This document shows positions 34,250 to 43,517 of a stretch of DNA of 64,000 nucleotides, piece by piece. Positions within the stretch are counted from its first letter, which is position 1. Each line of letters starts with the position of its first letter. A program made the translations under genes and the position numbers. The stretch comes from Burkholderiales bacterium (GTDB taxonomy: Bacteria > Pseudomonadota > Gammaproteobacteria > Burkholderiales > SG8-41), in contig JAHCAI010000004.1 of the NCBI GenBank assembly GCA_019634975.1, positions 202,750 to 266,749 of the forward strand. Reading direction: 5' to 3'. The notes beneath the pieces are model-generated. The model was not told the DNA's origin. It was given only the letters and a program-made list of their open reading frames with translations, and did not search any database.

Positions 34250-34876
34250 ATGACCCTGAGCGCCGTGCTGGGCCTGCTGGCCTTGCTGCTGCATCTCGCC
34301 GGCTATGCCTGGTACGCGCTGGGCATATTGCGCGGGCGCACGCGGCCTAATGCCGCGAGCTGGTTCATGTGGCTCATCGGCGCCTGGGTCGAATACCGCA
34401 CCTTCGATGCCATCGACAGCCACTGGGCGACTTCGGCGCTGCCGCTGGCCTGCTTTCTCGGCTGCTGCGCGATTTTTGCGGTGACCGCGGCACTGCAACT
34501 GGCGAAACGCGCCGCAGGTTCGCGCGAGGTCGTCTACCACCCGGCGCGCGGCACCGATTATCTTGCGGTGGGTTTCGATCTCGCTGCCTGGGCGCTGTAT
34601 GTTCTGACCGGCGGCGCGGCCTGGGCGAATGTGCTGGCGGTGACCACCTCGGTCGTCAGCTTCATCCCGATCTGGAGAAGCACGCTGCGCCACGGGCATG
34701 AAATGCCGGGTCCGTGGTTTGTCTGGTGCGCGGCCTATCTGGCGATGCTCGCCGCGGTACTGAGCGGGCCGGGAACGCAGATGCTCGCGCAGAGTTTCTA
34801 TCCCGTTTATTACTTCCTGCTGTCGGCCGTGGTGGCGATGCTGTCCTTCTCTGCAGTGCGCGCGCGTTTTGCATGA
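34250..34876 (+). CDS. hypothetical seven-segment membrane protein
   Basis: A 208-residue integral membrane protein with about six or seven hydrophobic segments. No family is securely recognised. Two internal segments resemble each other, RPNAASWFMWLIGAW at residues about 30-45 and MPGPWFVWCAAYLA near residue 155, with a proline-tryptophan pattern reminiscent of PQ-loop or semiSWEET proteins. That is a weak similarity. It is divergent from ahcY, converges with metK, and shares a bidirectional terminator with metK. Its position inside the methyl-cycle cluster suggests, but does not show, a related transport role. Confidence 0.65.
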   Translation: MTLSAVLGLLALLLHLAGYAWYALGILRGRTRPNAASWFMWLIGAWVEYRTFDAIDSHWATSALPLACFLGCCAIFAVTAALQLAKRAAGSREVVYHPARGTDYLAVGFDLAAWALYVLTGGAAWANVLAVTTSVVSFIPIWRSTLRHGHEMPGPWFVWCAAYLAMLAAVLSGPGTQMLAQSFYPVYYFLLSAVVAMLSFSAVRARFA

Positions 34877-34885
34877 CACCCAAAC

Positions 34886-34913
34886 AAAAACGCCGGCACA
34901 TGCCGGCGTTTTT
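34886..34913. terminator. bidirectional intrinsic terminator
   Basis: AAAAACGCCGGCA, two bases, then TGCCGGCGTTTTT forms an 8-bp GC stem extended by A-T pairs. It lies between the converging membrane-protein gene and metK. Confidence 0.88.
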
Positions 34914-34929
34914 GATGAGGCGGTGAAAC

Positions 34930-36096
<1,167 letters not shown>

Positions 36097-36223
36097 GGGC
36101 TTGGACGTCTGGCTCGAGTAGGGGGTTGATGGACACCGGGCATTTCTATGCGGGGCCCGGCAAAAAGGCCGCTAGAATAGCACATAACTCCCGATTTCTT
36201 AACGGAATTCCCCTCTGGCGACG

Positions 36224-37060
36224 ATGTTGTTGATGCTGATGCGGTGCTGCGCGCGCATGCCTTTGGCCGGACTGCATTTTTTCGGTGCGGGCCTGGGCTG
36301 GCTGGTCTACGGCCTGTCGCCGACGTATCGCCGGCGCCTGCGCGAAAACCTGCGCTCGAGCGGCCTGTGCGCGGACGAAGTCGCATTCCGGCGCACGCTG
36401 CATGCCGCGGTGGCCGAGGCCGGCAAGGGGATCACCGAGCTGTGCCGGGTCTGGTTCGGCCGCGACGAGGAGATCGACGCGATCGTGCGCTGCGATGACT
36501 GGAGCGTGGTGGAGGCGGCGCAGTGCGAGGGCCGGGGCCTCATCTTCCTGACGCCGCATCTCGGCTGTTTCGAGATTTCCGCGCTTTACGGCGCTCGGCG
36601 GCTGCCGCTGACCGTGCTCTACCGGCCGCCGAAGCGCGCTGCGCTGGAGCCGCTGATGCGCGCGGGCCGCATGCGCGCCCAGGCGCGGCTGGCACCGGCC
36701 AACCTGCAGGGCGTGCGGCGGCTCTACAGGGCGCTGCGCAGTGGCGAGGCCATCGGCGTGCTGCCCGACCAGGCGCCGGGAGTCGGTGAGGGCGAGTGGG
36801 CGGATTTTTTCGGCCGCCCCGCGTACACCATGACGCTGGTGACCCGCCTGCAGGAATCCACCGGCGCCGCGGTGGTGATGGCCTTTGCCGAACGCCTGCC
36901 CGGCGGCAAGGGTTACCACCTGCAGTTGCAGCGCGTGCCGCTGCCGCTGTCGCCGGCAGCGCTGAACCGCGCGGTGGAAGACGTGATCCGGCGCTGCCCG
37001 GCGCAGTACCTGTGGGGCTACAACCGCTATAAAACTCCAGCGCGGAGTGCGGAGCGATGA
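36224..37060 (+). CDS. lipid A biosynthesis acyltransferase (LpxL/HtrB family), copy 1
   Basis: A 278-residue inner-membrane acyltransferase. The catalytic HX4E motif is in LIFLTPHLGCFEISALYG, followed by LPDQAPGVGEGEWADFFGRPAYT and the C-terminal RRCPAQYLWGYNRYK, all typical of enzymes that add secondary acyl chains to Kdo2-lipid IVA. An N-terminal hydrophobic segment anchors it. Its neighbour is a second family member, so the two probably act on different positions. It is divergent from metK. Confidence 0.92.
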   Translation: MLLMLMRCCARMPLAGLHFFGAGLGWLVYGLSPTYRRRLRENLRSSGLCADEVAFRRTLHAAVAEAGKGITELCRVWFGRDEEIDAIVRCDDWSVVEAAQCEGRGLIFLTPHLGCFEISALYGARRLPLTVLYRPPKRAALEPLMRAGRMRAQARLAPANLQGVRRLYRALRSGEAIGVLPDQAPGVGEGEWADFFGRPAYTMTLVTRLQESTGAAVVMAFAERLPGGKGYHLQLQRVPLPLSPAALNRAVEDVIRRCPAQYLWGYNRYKTPARSAER

Positions 37061-37086
37061 CAAGGGCACACTTGAAGCGAAGCAAC

Positions 37087-37150
37087 GATGAGCTGAAACC
37101 CGTGGGTCGATTGTGGCATTTTGTTCATCGTTCATCACTCATCACTCATC
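37087..37150. repeat. heptamer array, inverted arrangement
   Basis: One GATGAGC unit (37087-37093) and, after 29 bp, four inverse units, GTTCATC, GTTCATC, ACTCATC and ACTCATC (37123-37150), followed by GCTGCTC. They fill most of the gap between the two acyltransferase genes and end ten bases before the second start codon. Read as protein, the array gives the HHSSL-type pattern seen at the other copies, but it is not part of either enzyme. Confidence 0.85.
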
Positions 37151-37160
37151 GCTGCTCCCA

Positions 37161-38027
37161 ATGACCCGCCTCGGCCTCGCCCTGATCTGGCTGCTGCACT
37201 GGCTGCCGCTGTCGCTGCTGGCTCCGCTGGGCCGCGCGGCCGGGCTGCTGCTGCATGCGCTGGCGGCGGAGCGGCGGCGGGTGGTGATGACCAACCTCGA
37301 GCTGTGTTTTCCGGAACTGCGGGCCTCGCAGCGCGCGCGGCTCGCGCGCGAACATTTCGCCGTGTTCGCGCGCAGCCTGCTCGAACACGGCATCCTGTGG
37401 TGGGGCAGCCGCGAGCGCGTGCTGAAGCTGGTGCGCATCGAGGGCCTCGAGCACTGGCGCGCGGTGCGCGAGCGGCCGGTGATCTGGCTGGCGCCGCATT
37501 TCGTCGGCCTCGACATGGGCGGCATCCGCCTCACCGCCGAGTTCCCGCTGGTGTCGGTCTACAGCAAGCAGAAAAACCCGGCCTTCGACGCGGTGCTGCT
37601 GCACGGCCGCACGCGGCTGGGGCCGACCGAACTCTACTCGCGCCAGGACGGCATCCGTCCGGTGGCGAAGGCGATCAAGTCCGGGCTGCCGTTCTATTAC
37701 CTGCCGGACATGGATTTCGGCGAGCGCGACTCGATTTTCGTGCCTTTCTTCGGCGTGCCGGCGGCGACCATCACCGGGCTCTCGCGCATCGCCGCGCTGA
37801 CCGGTGCCGTTGTCGTGCCGGCGGTGACCACCCAGCTGCCGGGCAGCGAAGGCTATGTGCTGCGCTTCCACCCGGCCTGGGACAACTTCCCCAGCGGCGA
37901 CCTCGCCGCCGACACGCGGCGCATGAATGCCTTCATCGAGGAGCGGGTGCGCGAGATGCCGGCGCAGTACTACTGGCTGCACAAGCGCTTCAAGACGCGG
38001 CCGCCGGGCGAGGCGCGTTATTACTGA
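37161..38027 (+). CDS. lipid A biosynthesis acyltransferase (LpxL/HtrB family), copy 2
   Basis: A 288-residue homolog of the preceding enzyme. Its active-site motif is HFVGLD within VIWLAPHFVGLDMGGIRL, that is HX4D, the form common in betaproteobacterial LpxL. The LPDMDFGERDSIFVPFFG and MPAQYYWLHKRFKTRPPG segments are also characteristic. The ATG at 37161 is chosen because upstream in-frame codons consist of heptamer repeat. Together with copy 1 it suggests a hexa-acylated lipid A, which is an inference. Confidence 0.93.
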   Translation: MTRLGLALIWLLHWLPLSLLAPLGRAAGLLLHALAAERRRVVMTNLELCFPELRASQRARLAREHFAVFARSLLEHGILWWGSRERVLKLVRIEGLEHWRAVRERPVIWLAPHFVGLDMGGIRLTAEFPLVSVYSKQKNPAFDAVLLHGRTRLGPTELYSRQDGIRPVAKAIKSGLPFYYLPDMDFGERDSIFVPFFGVPAATITGLSRIAALTGAVVVPAVTTQLPGSEGYVLRFHPAWDNFPSGDLAADTRRMNAFIEERVREMPAQYYWLHKRFKTRPPGEARYY

Positions 38028-38046
38028 CTGGAAGCCATTTCAAATG

Positions 38047-38142
38047 CCCGTCATTCCGGCGTGCCCCGAAGGAAGTCACCTTGGGGGGCAAGCCGGAATC
38101 CGGAATGTCCTGGGTCCCGGCTTTCGCCGGGACGACAATCCC
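38047..38142. repeat. dispersed intergenic palindromic repeat (GTCATTCCGGCG type)
   Basis: CCCGTCATTCCGGCG at the left and CGCCGGGACGACAATCCC at the right are inverted relative to each other. Two internal stems occur, one around CCTTGGGGGGC and one formed by CCCGGCTTTCGCCGGG. This layout, with the codeable phrase VPAFAG, is a well-known repeat scattered between genes in many proteobacteria. It fills the gap before the acetyltransferase gene. Confidence 0.85.
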
Positions 38143-38160
38143 TGTTGAAATCCCAATCAG

Positions 38161-38664
38161 ATGTCCATGGAGCCCGAAATCGCGCCGCTGACCGATGCCG
38201 ATGTCGAAACGGTGGCTGCGCTGGCGCGCGCGATCTGGCATGCGCATTACCCGGGCATCATCAGCGTCGCGCAGATAGAATACATGCTGGCGCAGCGCTA
38301 CGATCCGGCGGTGATCCGCGCGGAACTCGCGCAGGCGGATGTGTGGTGGTTCGTGCTGCGGCTGGATGGCGCGATCGTCGCCTACATGGCCCTGCAGAAG
38401 GCGCGCGATGCCGCGCTGAAGATCGACAAGCTCTACGTGCATCCTGCGGCACAGCGCTGCGGTTGCGGCGGCCGGCTGATCGCGCGGGCGGAGGCGCTGG
38501 CGCGGCGCGAAGGCTGCAGCGAACTAGAACTCGCGGTGAACCGCGGCAACGCCAAGGCGATCGCCGCCTACCGCAAACACGGTTTTACGGTGCGCGAAGC
38601 GGTGGTGAAGGATATCGGCGGCGGTTTCGTGATGGACGATTACGTGATGGTCAAAAAGGTCTGA
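38161..38664 (+). CDS. GNAT-family N-acetyltransferase
   Basis: A 167-residue acetyl-CoA-dependent acetyltransferase. The acetyl-CoA loop is [25 protein letters not shown], followed by [20 protein letters not shown], the usual late GNAT strand and helix. The substrate could be a small molecule or a protein N-terminus and is not deducible. It precedes the CoA-binding gene by two bases, so the two are probably co-transcribed. Confidence 0.9.
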   Translation: MSMEPEIAPLTDADVETVAALARAIWHAHYPGIISVAQIEYMLAQRYDPAVIRAELAQADVWWFVLRLDGAIVAYMALQKARDAALKIDKLYVHPAAQRCGCGGRLIARAEALARREGCSELELAVNRGNAKAIAAYRKHGFTVREAVVKDIGGGFVMDDYVMVKKV

Positions 38665-38666
38665 AC

Positions 38667-39080
38667 ATGTTCGAAAACCCCGACGCACAGTCGCGCTGCG
38701 CACTGCTGAAGAAGGTCAAGACCATCGCCGTGGTCGGCCTGTCGCCGAACGCGTCACGGCCCAGCTACGGCGTATCGAAGGCGATGCAGGAGTTCGGTTT
38801 CCGCGTCATCCCGGTCCATCCCGCAGCCAGGGAGATTCTCGGCGAGAAGGTCTACCCGGCGCTGAAGGATATCCCGGAAAAAATCGATCTCGTCGACGTC
38901 TTCCGCAGCGCCGAGTTCATCGACGGCGTGGTCGATGAATGCCTCGCGCTGGGACTGAAGGCGGTCTGGATCCAGGAAGGCATCGTCAACGAGCCGGCGG
39001 CGCTGCGCGCACAGGCCGGCGGCATGACCGTCATCATGGATCGTTGCATCTATCGCGACTATCGCGACCAATGCAGGTGA
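38667..39080 (+). CDS. CoA-binding domain protein (YccU family)
   Basis: A 137-residue single-domain protein with a Rossmann-like CoA-binding fold: [22 protein letters not shown] near residue 19, VIPVHPAA and [18 protein letters not shown]. The family is widespread but its function is not settled; CoA binding is inferred from homology to succinyl-CoA synthetase alpha subunits. The ATG at 38667 follows the acetyltransferase stop after two bases, and dapF follows after ten. Confidence 0.88.
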   Translation: MFENPDAQSRCALLKKVKTIAVVGLSPNASRPSYGVSKAMQEFGFRVIPVHPAAREILGEKVYPALKDIPEKIDLVDVFRSAEFIDGVVDECLALGLKAVWIQEGIVNEPAALRAQAGGMTVIMDRCIYRDYRDQCR

Positions 39081-39090
39081 TGCGGCCTCG

Positions 39091-39930
39091 ATGAAACGCC
39101 TCGAATTCACCAAGATGCAGGGCCTCGGCAACGATTTCGTCGTCGTCGACGCGACGAAGTCACCGGTGGCGCTGACGCCGGCGCAGCTGCGGTTCATCGC
39201 CGACCGCCATTTCGGCGTCGGCTGCGACCAGCTGCTGATGGTCGAGCCGCCGCGCAGCGCGGACACCGATTTCTACTACCGCATCTTCAACGCCGACGGC
39301 GGCGAGGTGGAGCAGTGCGGCAACGGCGCGCGCTGTTTCGTGCGTTATGTGCACGGACGCGGCCTGACAAAAAAAACCGTGATCCGCGTCGGCACGCTCA
39401 CCGGTGTCATCGAGCCGCGGCTGGAGGCAAATGGCGAAGTCACCGTCAACATGGGCGTGCCCGAGTTCGAGCCGGCGAAGATTCCCTTCGCGGTGCCGGC
39501 GCGGCAGCCGCTGTATGATCTGGCGATCGACAAAAATATCATTAAAATCAATGTTTTATCGATGGGCAATCCGCATGCGGTGCAAGTCGTCGATAACGTC
39601 GACATGGCGCCGGTGGCGACCGAGGGTCCGCTGATCGAGGCCCATCCGCAGTTTCCGCAGCGGGTCAATGCCGGCTTCATGCAGGTCGTCGACCGCGCGC
39701 ACATCCGGCTGCGCGTCTACGAACGCGGCGCCGGCGAAACGCTGGCCTGCGGCACGGGGGCCTGCGCCGCGGTGGTCGCCGGCATCGAGCGCGGCCTGCT
39801 CGACGCGCGGGTCAGGGTTTCGACGCGCGGCGGCGACCTCGTTATAGTATGGACCGGCGCCGGCCAGCCGGTGCTGATGACCGGGCCCGCGGTGACCGTA
39901 TTCGACGGCGCCATCGAGCTGCCCGGCTGA
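39091..39930 (+). CDS. dapF: diaminopimelate epimerase
   Basis: DapF converts LL- to meso-diaminopimelate, used for lysine and peptidoglycan. The 279-residue enzyme has [18 protein letters not shown] at the start and both catalytic cysteines, in [14 protein letters not shown] and [16 protein letters not shown] short AT-rich run (39531-39560) inside the gene encodes [12 protein letters not shown], which is unlike its neighbours in base composition but does not disturb the domain. It starts the conserved dapF-DUF484-xerC order. Confidence 0.97.
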   Translation: MKRLEFTKMQGLGNDFVVVDATKSPVALTPAQLRFIADRHFGVGCDQLLMVEPPRSADTDFYYRIFNADGGEVEQCGNGARCFVRYVHGRGLTKKTVIRVGTLTGVIEPRLEANGEVTVNMGVPEFEPAKIPFAVPARQPLYDLAIDKNIIKINVLSMGNPHAVQVVDNVDMAPVATEGPLIEAHPQFPQRVNAGFMQVVDRAHIRLRVYERGAGETLACGTGACAAVVAGIERGLLDARVRVSTRGGDLVIVWTGAGQPVLMTGPAVTVFDGAIELPG

Positions 39931-39964
39931 ACAACACCATCGAACAAGAACTGCAAGGAACAAG

Positions 39965-40600
39965 ATGAAATCCGACGACGTTGCCGCGTACCTGAAGGAA
40001 CACCCGGAATTTTTCGAGCAGTACGCGGAGGTCGTTGCCGACGTGTTCATTCCGCATCCCCACGGCGGGCGCGCGATCTCGATCAGCGAGCGCCAGATCC
40101 TGACGCTGCGCGAGCGCGGCAAGCAGCTCGAAAGCAAGCTCTCCGAAATGATCCAGTTCGGCGAGGAGAACGACGTCATCGGCGAGAAAGTGCACCGCCT
40201 CGCGCTGGCGCTGATCGGCGCGCGCGGCGCGGCCGCGCTGCGCCATGCCGTCGATTTCAACCTGCGCGAGGATTTTTCGGTGCCCCATGTCGCGCTGAAA
40301 CTGTGGCATCCCGCGGCCGACGACGGCGTGTCCGAGGCAACGCGGACCTTTGCCGCGAGCCTCACGCATCCCCACTGCGGGCCGCTGGCGATGGCCGACA
40401 CCGCCGCCTTCTTCGGCGAGGCTGCGCCGCTGCTGAAATCGTATGCCTATGTCGCGCTGGGCGGCAGCGGCAGCTTCGGGCTGCTCGCGCTGGCGAGCGA
40501 GGACGCGCAGCGCTTCTATCCCGAGATGGGCACCCTCTACCTCACGCGCATCGGCGAGCTGATCTCCGCCTGCCTGCGCCGCGAGCTGGAACCGGCGTGA
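39965..40600 (+). CDS. DUF484 family protein
   Basis: A 211-residue cytosolic protein of the DUF484 family, a GAF-like domain of unknown function that is found between dapF and xerC in many proteobacteria. It begins MKSDDVAAYLKEHPEFFEQYAEVV and has a predicted coiled-coil stretch (ILTLRERGKQLESKLSEMI) before the GAF-like part. Its stop overlaps the xerC GTG start (GTGA), which indicates translational coupling with the recombinase. Confidence 0.92.
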   Translation: MKSDDVAAYLKEHPEFFEQYAEVVADVFIPHPHGGRAISISERQILTLRERGKQLESKLSEMIQFGEENDVIGEKVHRLALALIGARGAAALRHAVDFNLREDFSVPHVALKLWHPAADDGVSEATRTFAASLTHPHCGPLAMADTAAFFGEAAPLLKSYAYVALGGSGSFGLLALASEDAQRFYPEMGTLYLTRIGELISACLRRELEPA

Positions 40601-41538
40601 CCGCCCGCGGGCGAAAAGCTTCCGAAGCGCCCGCCGCGCAGATACTTCCGGCCTCGGCTGCACAGCTCGATGGCTACATCCGCCACCTGACCCACGAGCG
40701 CCGGCTGTCGGCGCACACCGCGAAGAATTACCGCCGCGACATCGAGGCCCTGCTGCGCATCGCCGCCGAACGCACGCCGGGGGAACTGACCGCGCACGAC
40801 ATCCGCCGCGGCATCGCCCAGCTGCACGGCCGCGGCCTCGACGGGCGCAGCCTCGCGCGCATGCTCTCCGCCTGGCGCGGCTTCTACCACTACCTCGCCC
40901 GCGACCACGGCGTCGCGCAGAATCCCTGCATCGGCATCCGCGCCCCGAAAAGCGCGAAGCGCCTGCCGCAGGCGCTGTCGCCCGACGAGGCGCGGCAACT
41001 GGTCGAGCTGGACGCCGATGATCTGCTGGCCGTGCGCGACCGCGCGATCCTCGAACTGTTCTACTCCTCGGGCCTGCGCCTGTCGGAGCTGACCGGCCTC
41101 GCGCCGGAGGACATCAACTTCTCCGACGCCACGGTGCGGGTCACCGGCAAGGGCAGCAAGACGCGCATCGTGCCGGTGGGCAGCCACGCCGTGCAGGCGC
41201 TGCAGGCCTGGCTCGCGCAGCGCGCAATGCTGCCGCAGGCCGAGGCCGGCGCGCTGTTCGTCAATCCCAGGGGCAAGCGCCTGGGCCCGCGCGCGGTGCA
41301 GTCCTGCGTGCGCGCCCGCGCCCAGCAGCAGGGCATCGCCGCCCGCGTCCATCCGCACATGCTGCGCCATTCCTTCGCCTCGCATGTGCTGCAGTCGAGC
41401 AGCGACCTGCGCGCGGTGCAGGAAATGCTCGGCCACGCCAGCATCTCGACGACGCAGGTCTATACGCAGCTGGATTTTCAGCATTTGGCGAAGATCTACG
41501 ATGCGGCACATCCCCGAGCGAAGCGGAAAGGGAAATGA
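40597..41538 (+). CDS. xerC: tyrosine recombinase XerC
   Basis: XerC, with XerD, resolves chromosome dimers at dif. The 313-residue protein has an N-terminal SAM-like DNA-binding domain (LDGYIRHLTHERRLSAHTAKNY) and a catalytic domain with the full residue set: SSGLRLSELTGL (Arg), KGSKTRIVPVG (Lys), HMLRHSFASH (His-x-x-Arg), LGHASISTTQVY (His and the nucleophilic Tyr). The start is GTG 40597 overlapping the DUF484 stop. The last 19 codons (QHLAKIYDAAHPRAK onward) reappear 93 bp downstream in a diverged copy. Confidence 0.95.
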   Translation: MTARGRKASEAPAAQILPASAAQLDGYIRHLTHERRLSAHTAKNYRRDIEALLRIAAERTPGELTAHDIRRGIAQLHGRGLDGRSLARMLSAWRGFYHYLARDHGVAQNPCIGIRAPKSAKRLPQALSPDEARQLVELDADDLLAVRDRAILELFYSSGLRLSELTGLAPEDINFSDATVRVTGKGSKTRIVPVGSHAVQALQAWLAQRAMLPQAEAGALFVNPRGKRLGPRAVQSCVRARAQQQGIAARVHPHMLRHSFASHVLQSSSDLRAVQEMLGHASISTTQVYTQLDFQHLAKIYDAAHPRAKRKGK

Positions 41539-41630
41539 ACTGGACTTTGGCTGCGGCCGGCCTGACGGCCTTAACGTTCGCTGCGCTCACGTTAGCCTGC
41601 GCCGCAACACGCCGCGCTGCAGCGTGTTGT

Positions 41631-41687
41631 CAGCATCTCGCCAAAATCTACGACGCTGCTCATCCGCGGGCGAAGCAAAAAACCTAA
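41631..41687 (+). pseudogene. duplicated 3' end of xerC
   Basis: Codons 41631-41687 translate QHLAKIYDAAHPRAKQKT and a stop, repeating the xerC C-terminus with almost only synonymous differences (for example CTC for TTG, GCC for GCG, AAA for AAG). No start codon or upstream homology accompanies it. It is either the displaced original xerC tail or a tail brought in by recombination. The 92 bp between the copies contain inverted repeats such as TAACGT/ACGTTA. Confidence 0.8.
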
Positions 41688-41694
41688 AAAACCA

Positions 41695-41753
41695 TTCCCT
41701 CTCCCCGCTTGCGGGGACCTAGGTGCCCGGAAGGGTAGAGGGTGAGGGGAAAA
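41695..41753. repeat. dispersed palindromic repeat (CCCTCTCCCC/GGGTGAGGGG type)
   Basis: TCCCTCTCCCCGC on the left and GGGTAGAGGGTGAGGGGA on the right can pair, with an inner GCTTGCGGGG turn. This is a known kind of dispersed repeat in proteobacterial intergenic DNA. Its right end appears to supply the GAGGGGA ribosome-binding sequence of the next gene. Confidence 0.8.
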
Positions 41754-41761
41754 GTATTCAA

Positions 41762-42943
41762 GTGCATAAACTCATACTCAAACCCGGCCGCGAGAAATCG
41801 CTGAAACGCCGGCACCCCTGGGTATTCTCCGGCGCCATCGCCAAGGTCGAAGCCAAGCCCCAGCTTGGCGACAGCGTCGAGGTGTTTTCGGCCGACGGCG
41901 CCTTCCTCGCGGTCGCCGCATACAGCCCCGAATCGCAGATCCGCGCCCGGGTCTGGTCCTGGATCGCGGGGGATATCGACGCCGCGTTTTTTGCACAGCG
42001 CGTCGCGCGCGCGGCGGCGGCACGCAGCGTCTCGGCGGGTGACAGCGCGCGCCTGGTGCACGGCGAATCCGATGGCCTGCCCGGCGTCATCGCCGACCGT
42101 TACGGCGACACCGTGGTCGTGCAATTGCTCAGCGCCGGCGCCGAACGCTGGCGCGGCGCGATCGCCGATGCGCTGGCAGCGCTGCCCGGCGTTGCGCGCG
42201 TGATCGAGCGCTCGGATGCCGACGTGCGCGCACTCGAAGGCCTGCCGCCGCAATCCGGCCTGCTGCGCGGCGAGGCCGCCGGTGCGCCGATGATCGTGCG
42301 CGAACACGGCCTCGAATTCGCGGTGGATGCGGAGCAGGGCCACAAGACCGGTTTCTATCTCGACCAGCGCGACAACCGCCTGCTGCTGCGCGGGCTGGCG
42401 CAGGACAAGACCGTGCTCGACTGTTTCTGCTACTGCGGCGGTTTTGCGCTGAACGCGCTGGCCGGCGGCGCGAAATCAGTCACCGCGATCGACAGCTCCG
42501 GCCCGGCGCTGGCCGCGGCCAAGGCCAATGCCGGGCGCAACAAGCTGCCGGGTGACGGGCAAACAGCGGAATGGCTGGAAGCCGACGTGTTCAAGACCCT
42601 GCGCAGCTTCCGCGACGGCGGCCGCAAGTTTGACATCATCGTGCTCGATCCGCCGAAACTCGCGCCGACCGCCGCCCATGCCGAGAAGGCCGCGCGCGCC
42701 TACAAGGACATCAACCTGCTCGGCTTCAAGCTGCTCAACCCCGGCGGCTTGCTGATGACCTATTCCTGCTCCGGAGGCGTCAGCCCGGACCTGTTCCAGA
42801 AAATCGTCGCCGGTGCGGCGCTGGATGCCGGGGTGGATGCGCGCATCGAGCGCTGGCTGCATGCGTCAGCGGATCATCCGGTGGCGCTGAATTTTCCGGA
42901 GGGGGAGTATCTGAAGGGCTTGTTGCTGCGCGCCGGGATATAG
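41762..42943 (+). CDS. rlmI: 23S rRNA cytosine-C5 methyltransferase, RlmI family
   Basis: A 393-residue SAM-dependent methyltransferase with an N-terminal PUA domain (VFSGAIAKVEAKPQLGDSVEV). A central RlmI-like domain follows (VHGESDGLPGVIADRYGDTVVV), then a Rossmann methyltransferase domain (VLDCFCYCGGFALNALAGGA, ITVLDPPKLAPT-like motif at DIIVLDPPKLA). E. coli RlmI methylates C1962 of 23S rRNA; the same target is inferred. GTG 41762 is preferred because it gives the usual HKLILKPGREKSLKRRHPWV start; codons further up are repeat sequence. Confidence 0.92.
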   Translation: MHKLILKPGREKSLKRRHPWVFSGAIAKVEAKPQLGDSVEVFSADGAFLAVAAYSPESQIRARVWSWIAGDIDAAFFAQRVARAAAARSVSAGDSARLVHGESDGLPGVIADRYGDTVVVQLLSAGAERWRGAIADALAALPGVARVIERSDADVRALEGLPPQSGLLRGEAAGAPMIVREHGLEFAVDAEQGHKTGFYLDQRDNRLLLRGLAQDKTVLDCFCYCGGFALNALAGGAKSVTAIDSSGPALAAAKANAGRNKLPGDGQTAEWLEADVFKTLRSFRDGGRKFDIIVLDPPKLAPTAAHAEKAARAYKDINLLGFKLLNPGGLLMTYSCSGGVSPDLFQKIVAGAALDAGVDARIERWLHASADHPVALNFPEGEYLKGLLLRAGI

Positions 42944-43007
42944 CGTTTGCGGCCAACCGCGCGGATTGCTCCTGCGGGCGTCCGCTGCGTTGCCGCATGC
43001 TCGGGCT

Positions 43008-43289
43008 TCACTTCGGCGGGGTCTTGGCCAGCCGCTCCGCCATGCGCGCCTGCCAGCCCGGGCCTGTCGCACGCCAGCGCTCGATGACGCTCTCGGGCAA
43101 GCGGATGGATATGAGTTTTCTCGGATTTGCGGCGCGGGGACGCCCGCCCTTGTTGATCCTGCCGCGGGCGAGCATGTCATCCGTCAGTTCCGGCAGTTCG
43201 TCGTACTCGTGCCGCTGAATGGTGTGGGCGTCCACGCGCTTCAGGTCAGAGCCCAAGGAGCGTCGCGAGACGCGCTTTTTCGCGGTCAT
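43008..43289 (-). CDS. brnA: BrnA-family antitoxin, without intact partner
   Basis: A 93-residue BrnA antitoxin. The C-terminal ribbon-helix-helix region PRKLISIRLPESVIERWRA and the family phrase GPGWQARMAERLAK are clear, after an acidic linker (DELPELTDDMLARGRINKGGRP). BrnA binds DNA and neutralises BrnT. The brnT gene that should precede and slightly overlap it is present only as a damaged remnant, so this antitoxin is an orphan. It converges with rlmI across a 64-bp gap with nothing notable in it. Confidence 0.9.
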   Translation of the reverse strand: MTAKKRVSRRSLGSDLKRVDAHTIQRHEYDELPELTDDMLARGRINKGGRPRAANPRKLISIRLPESVIERWRATGPGWQARMAERLAKTPPK

Positions 43290-43500
43290 TGGCTTTCCTC
43301 ATGCTGAAGACGTGGCGATCCGCGCCACGCGGTGCATAGCCCACCACAACGATCCGTCCGCGCAGCACACCGAAGCAGATGATCCGGGTCTCGCCCTAAT
43401 CTTTTTGCCAGTCCTCGATTTTTGGGTCGTTCCCGCAAAAACCAGTACGGGATCCTTGAAATCGAGGCCGCTTTCGGCAAGGACGGCGCATCGTTGCCTG
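43246..43500 (-). pseudogene. brnT: brnT toxin remnant (frameshift, nonsense codon, lost N-terminus)
   Basis: Two frames on the minus strand together recall BrnT. One frame reads GLDFKDPVLVFAG (to about 43432). A second frame reads NDPKIEDWQKD, a TAG at about 43398-43400, then GETRIICFGVLRGRIVVVGY and APRGADRHVFSMRKANDREK, ending at 43246. The TAG replaces the tyrosine expected before GETR, and one frameshift separates the two parts. The usual N-terminal 15 or so residues are not found before the nitronate monooxygenase gene. The toxin is therefore non-functional. Confidence 0.8.
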
Positions 43501-43517
43501 CTGGTTGACACGGACGG

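Noticed and set aside
36097..36223. Possible SAM or SAH riboswitch before metK
   Set aside because: The leader has a short CCGGGC/GCCCGG stem but none of the aptamer core sequences.
41560..41630. Palindromic segment with GCCTTAACG and CGTTAGCC as a possible integron attC site
   Set aside because: The spacing and internal core do not fit an attC site, and there is no integron integrase or cassette nearby.
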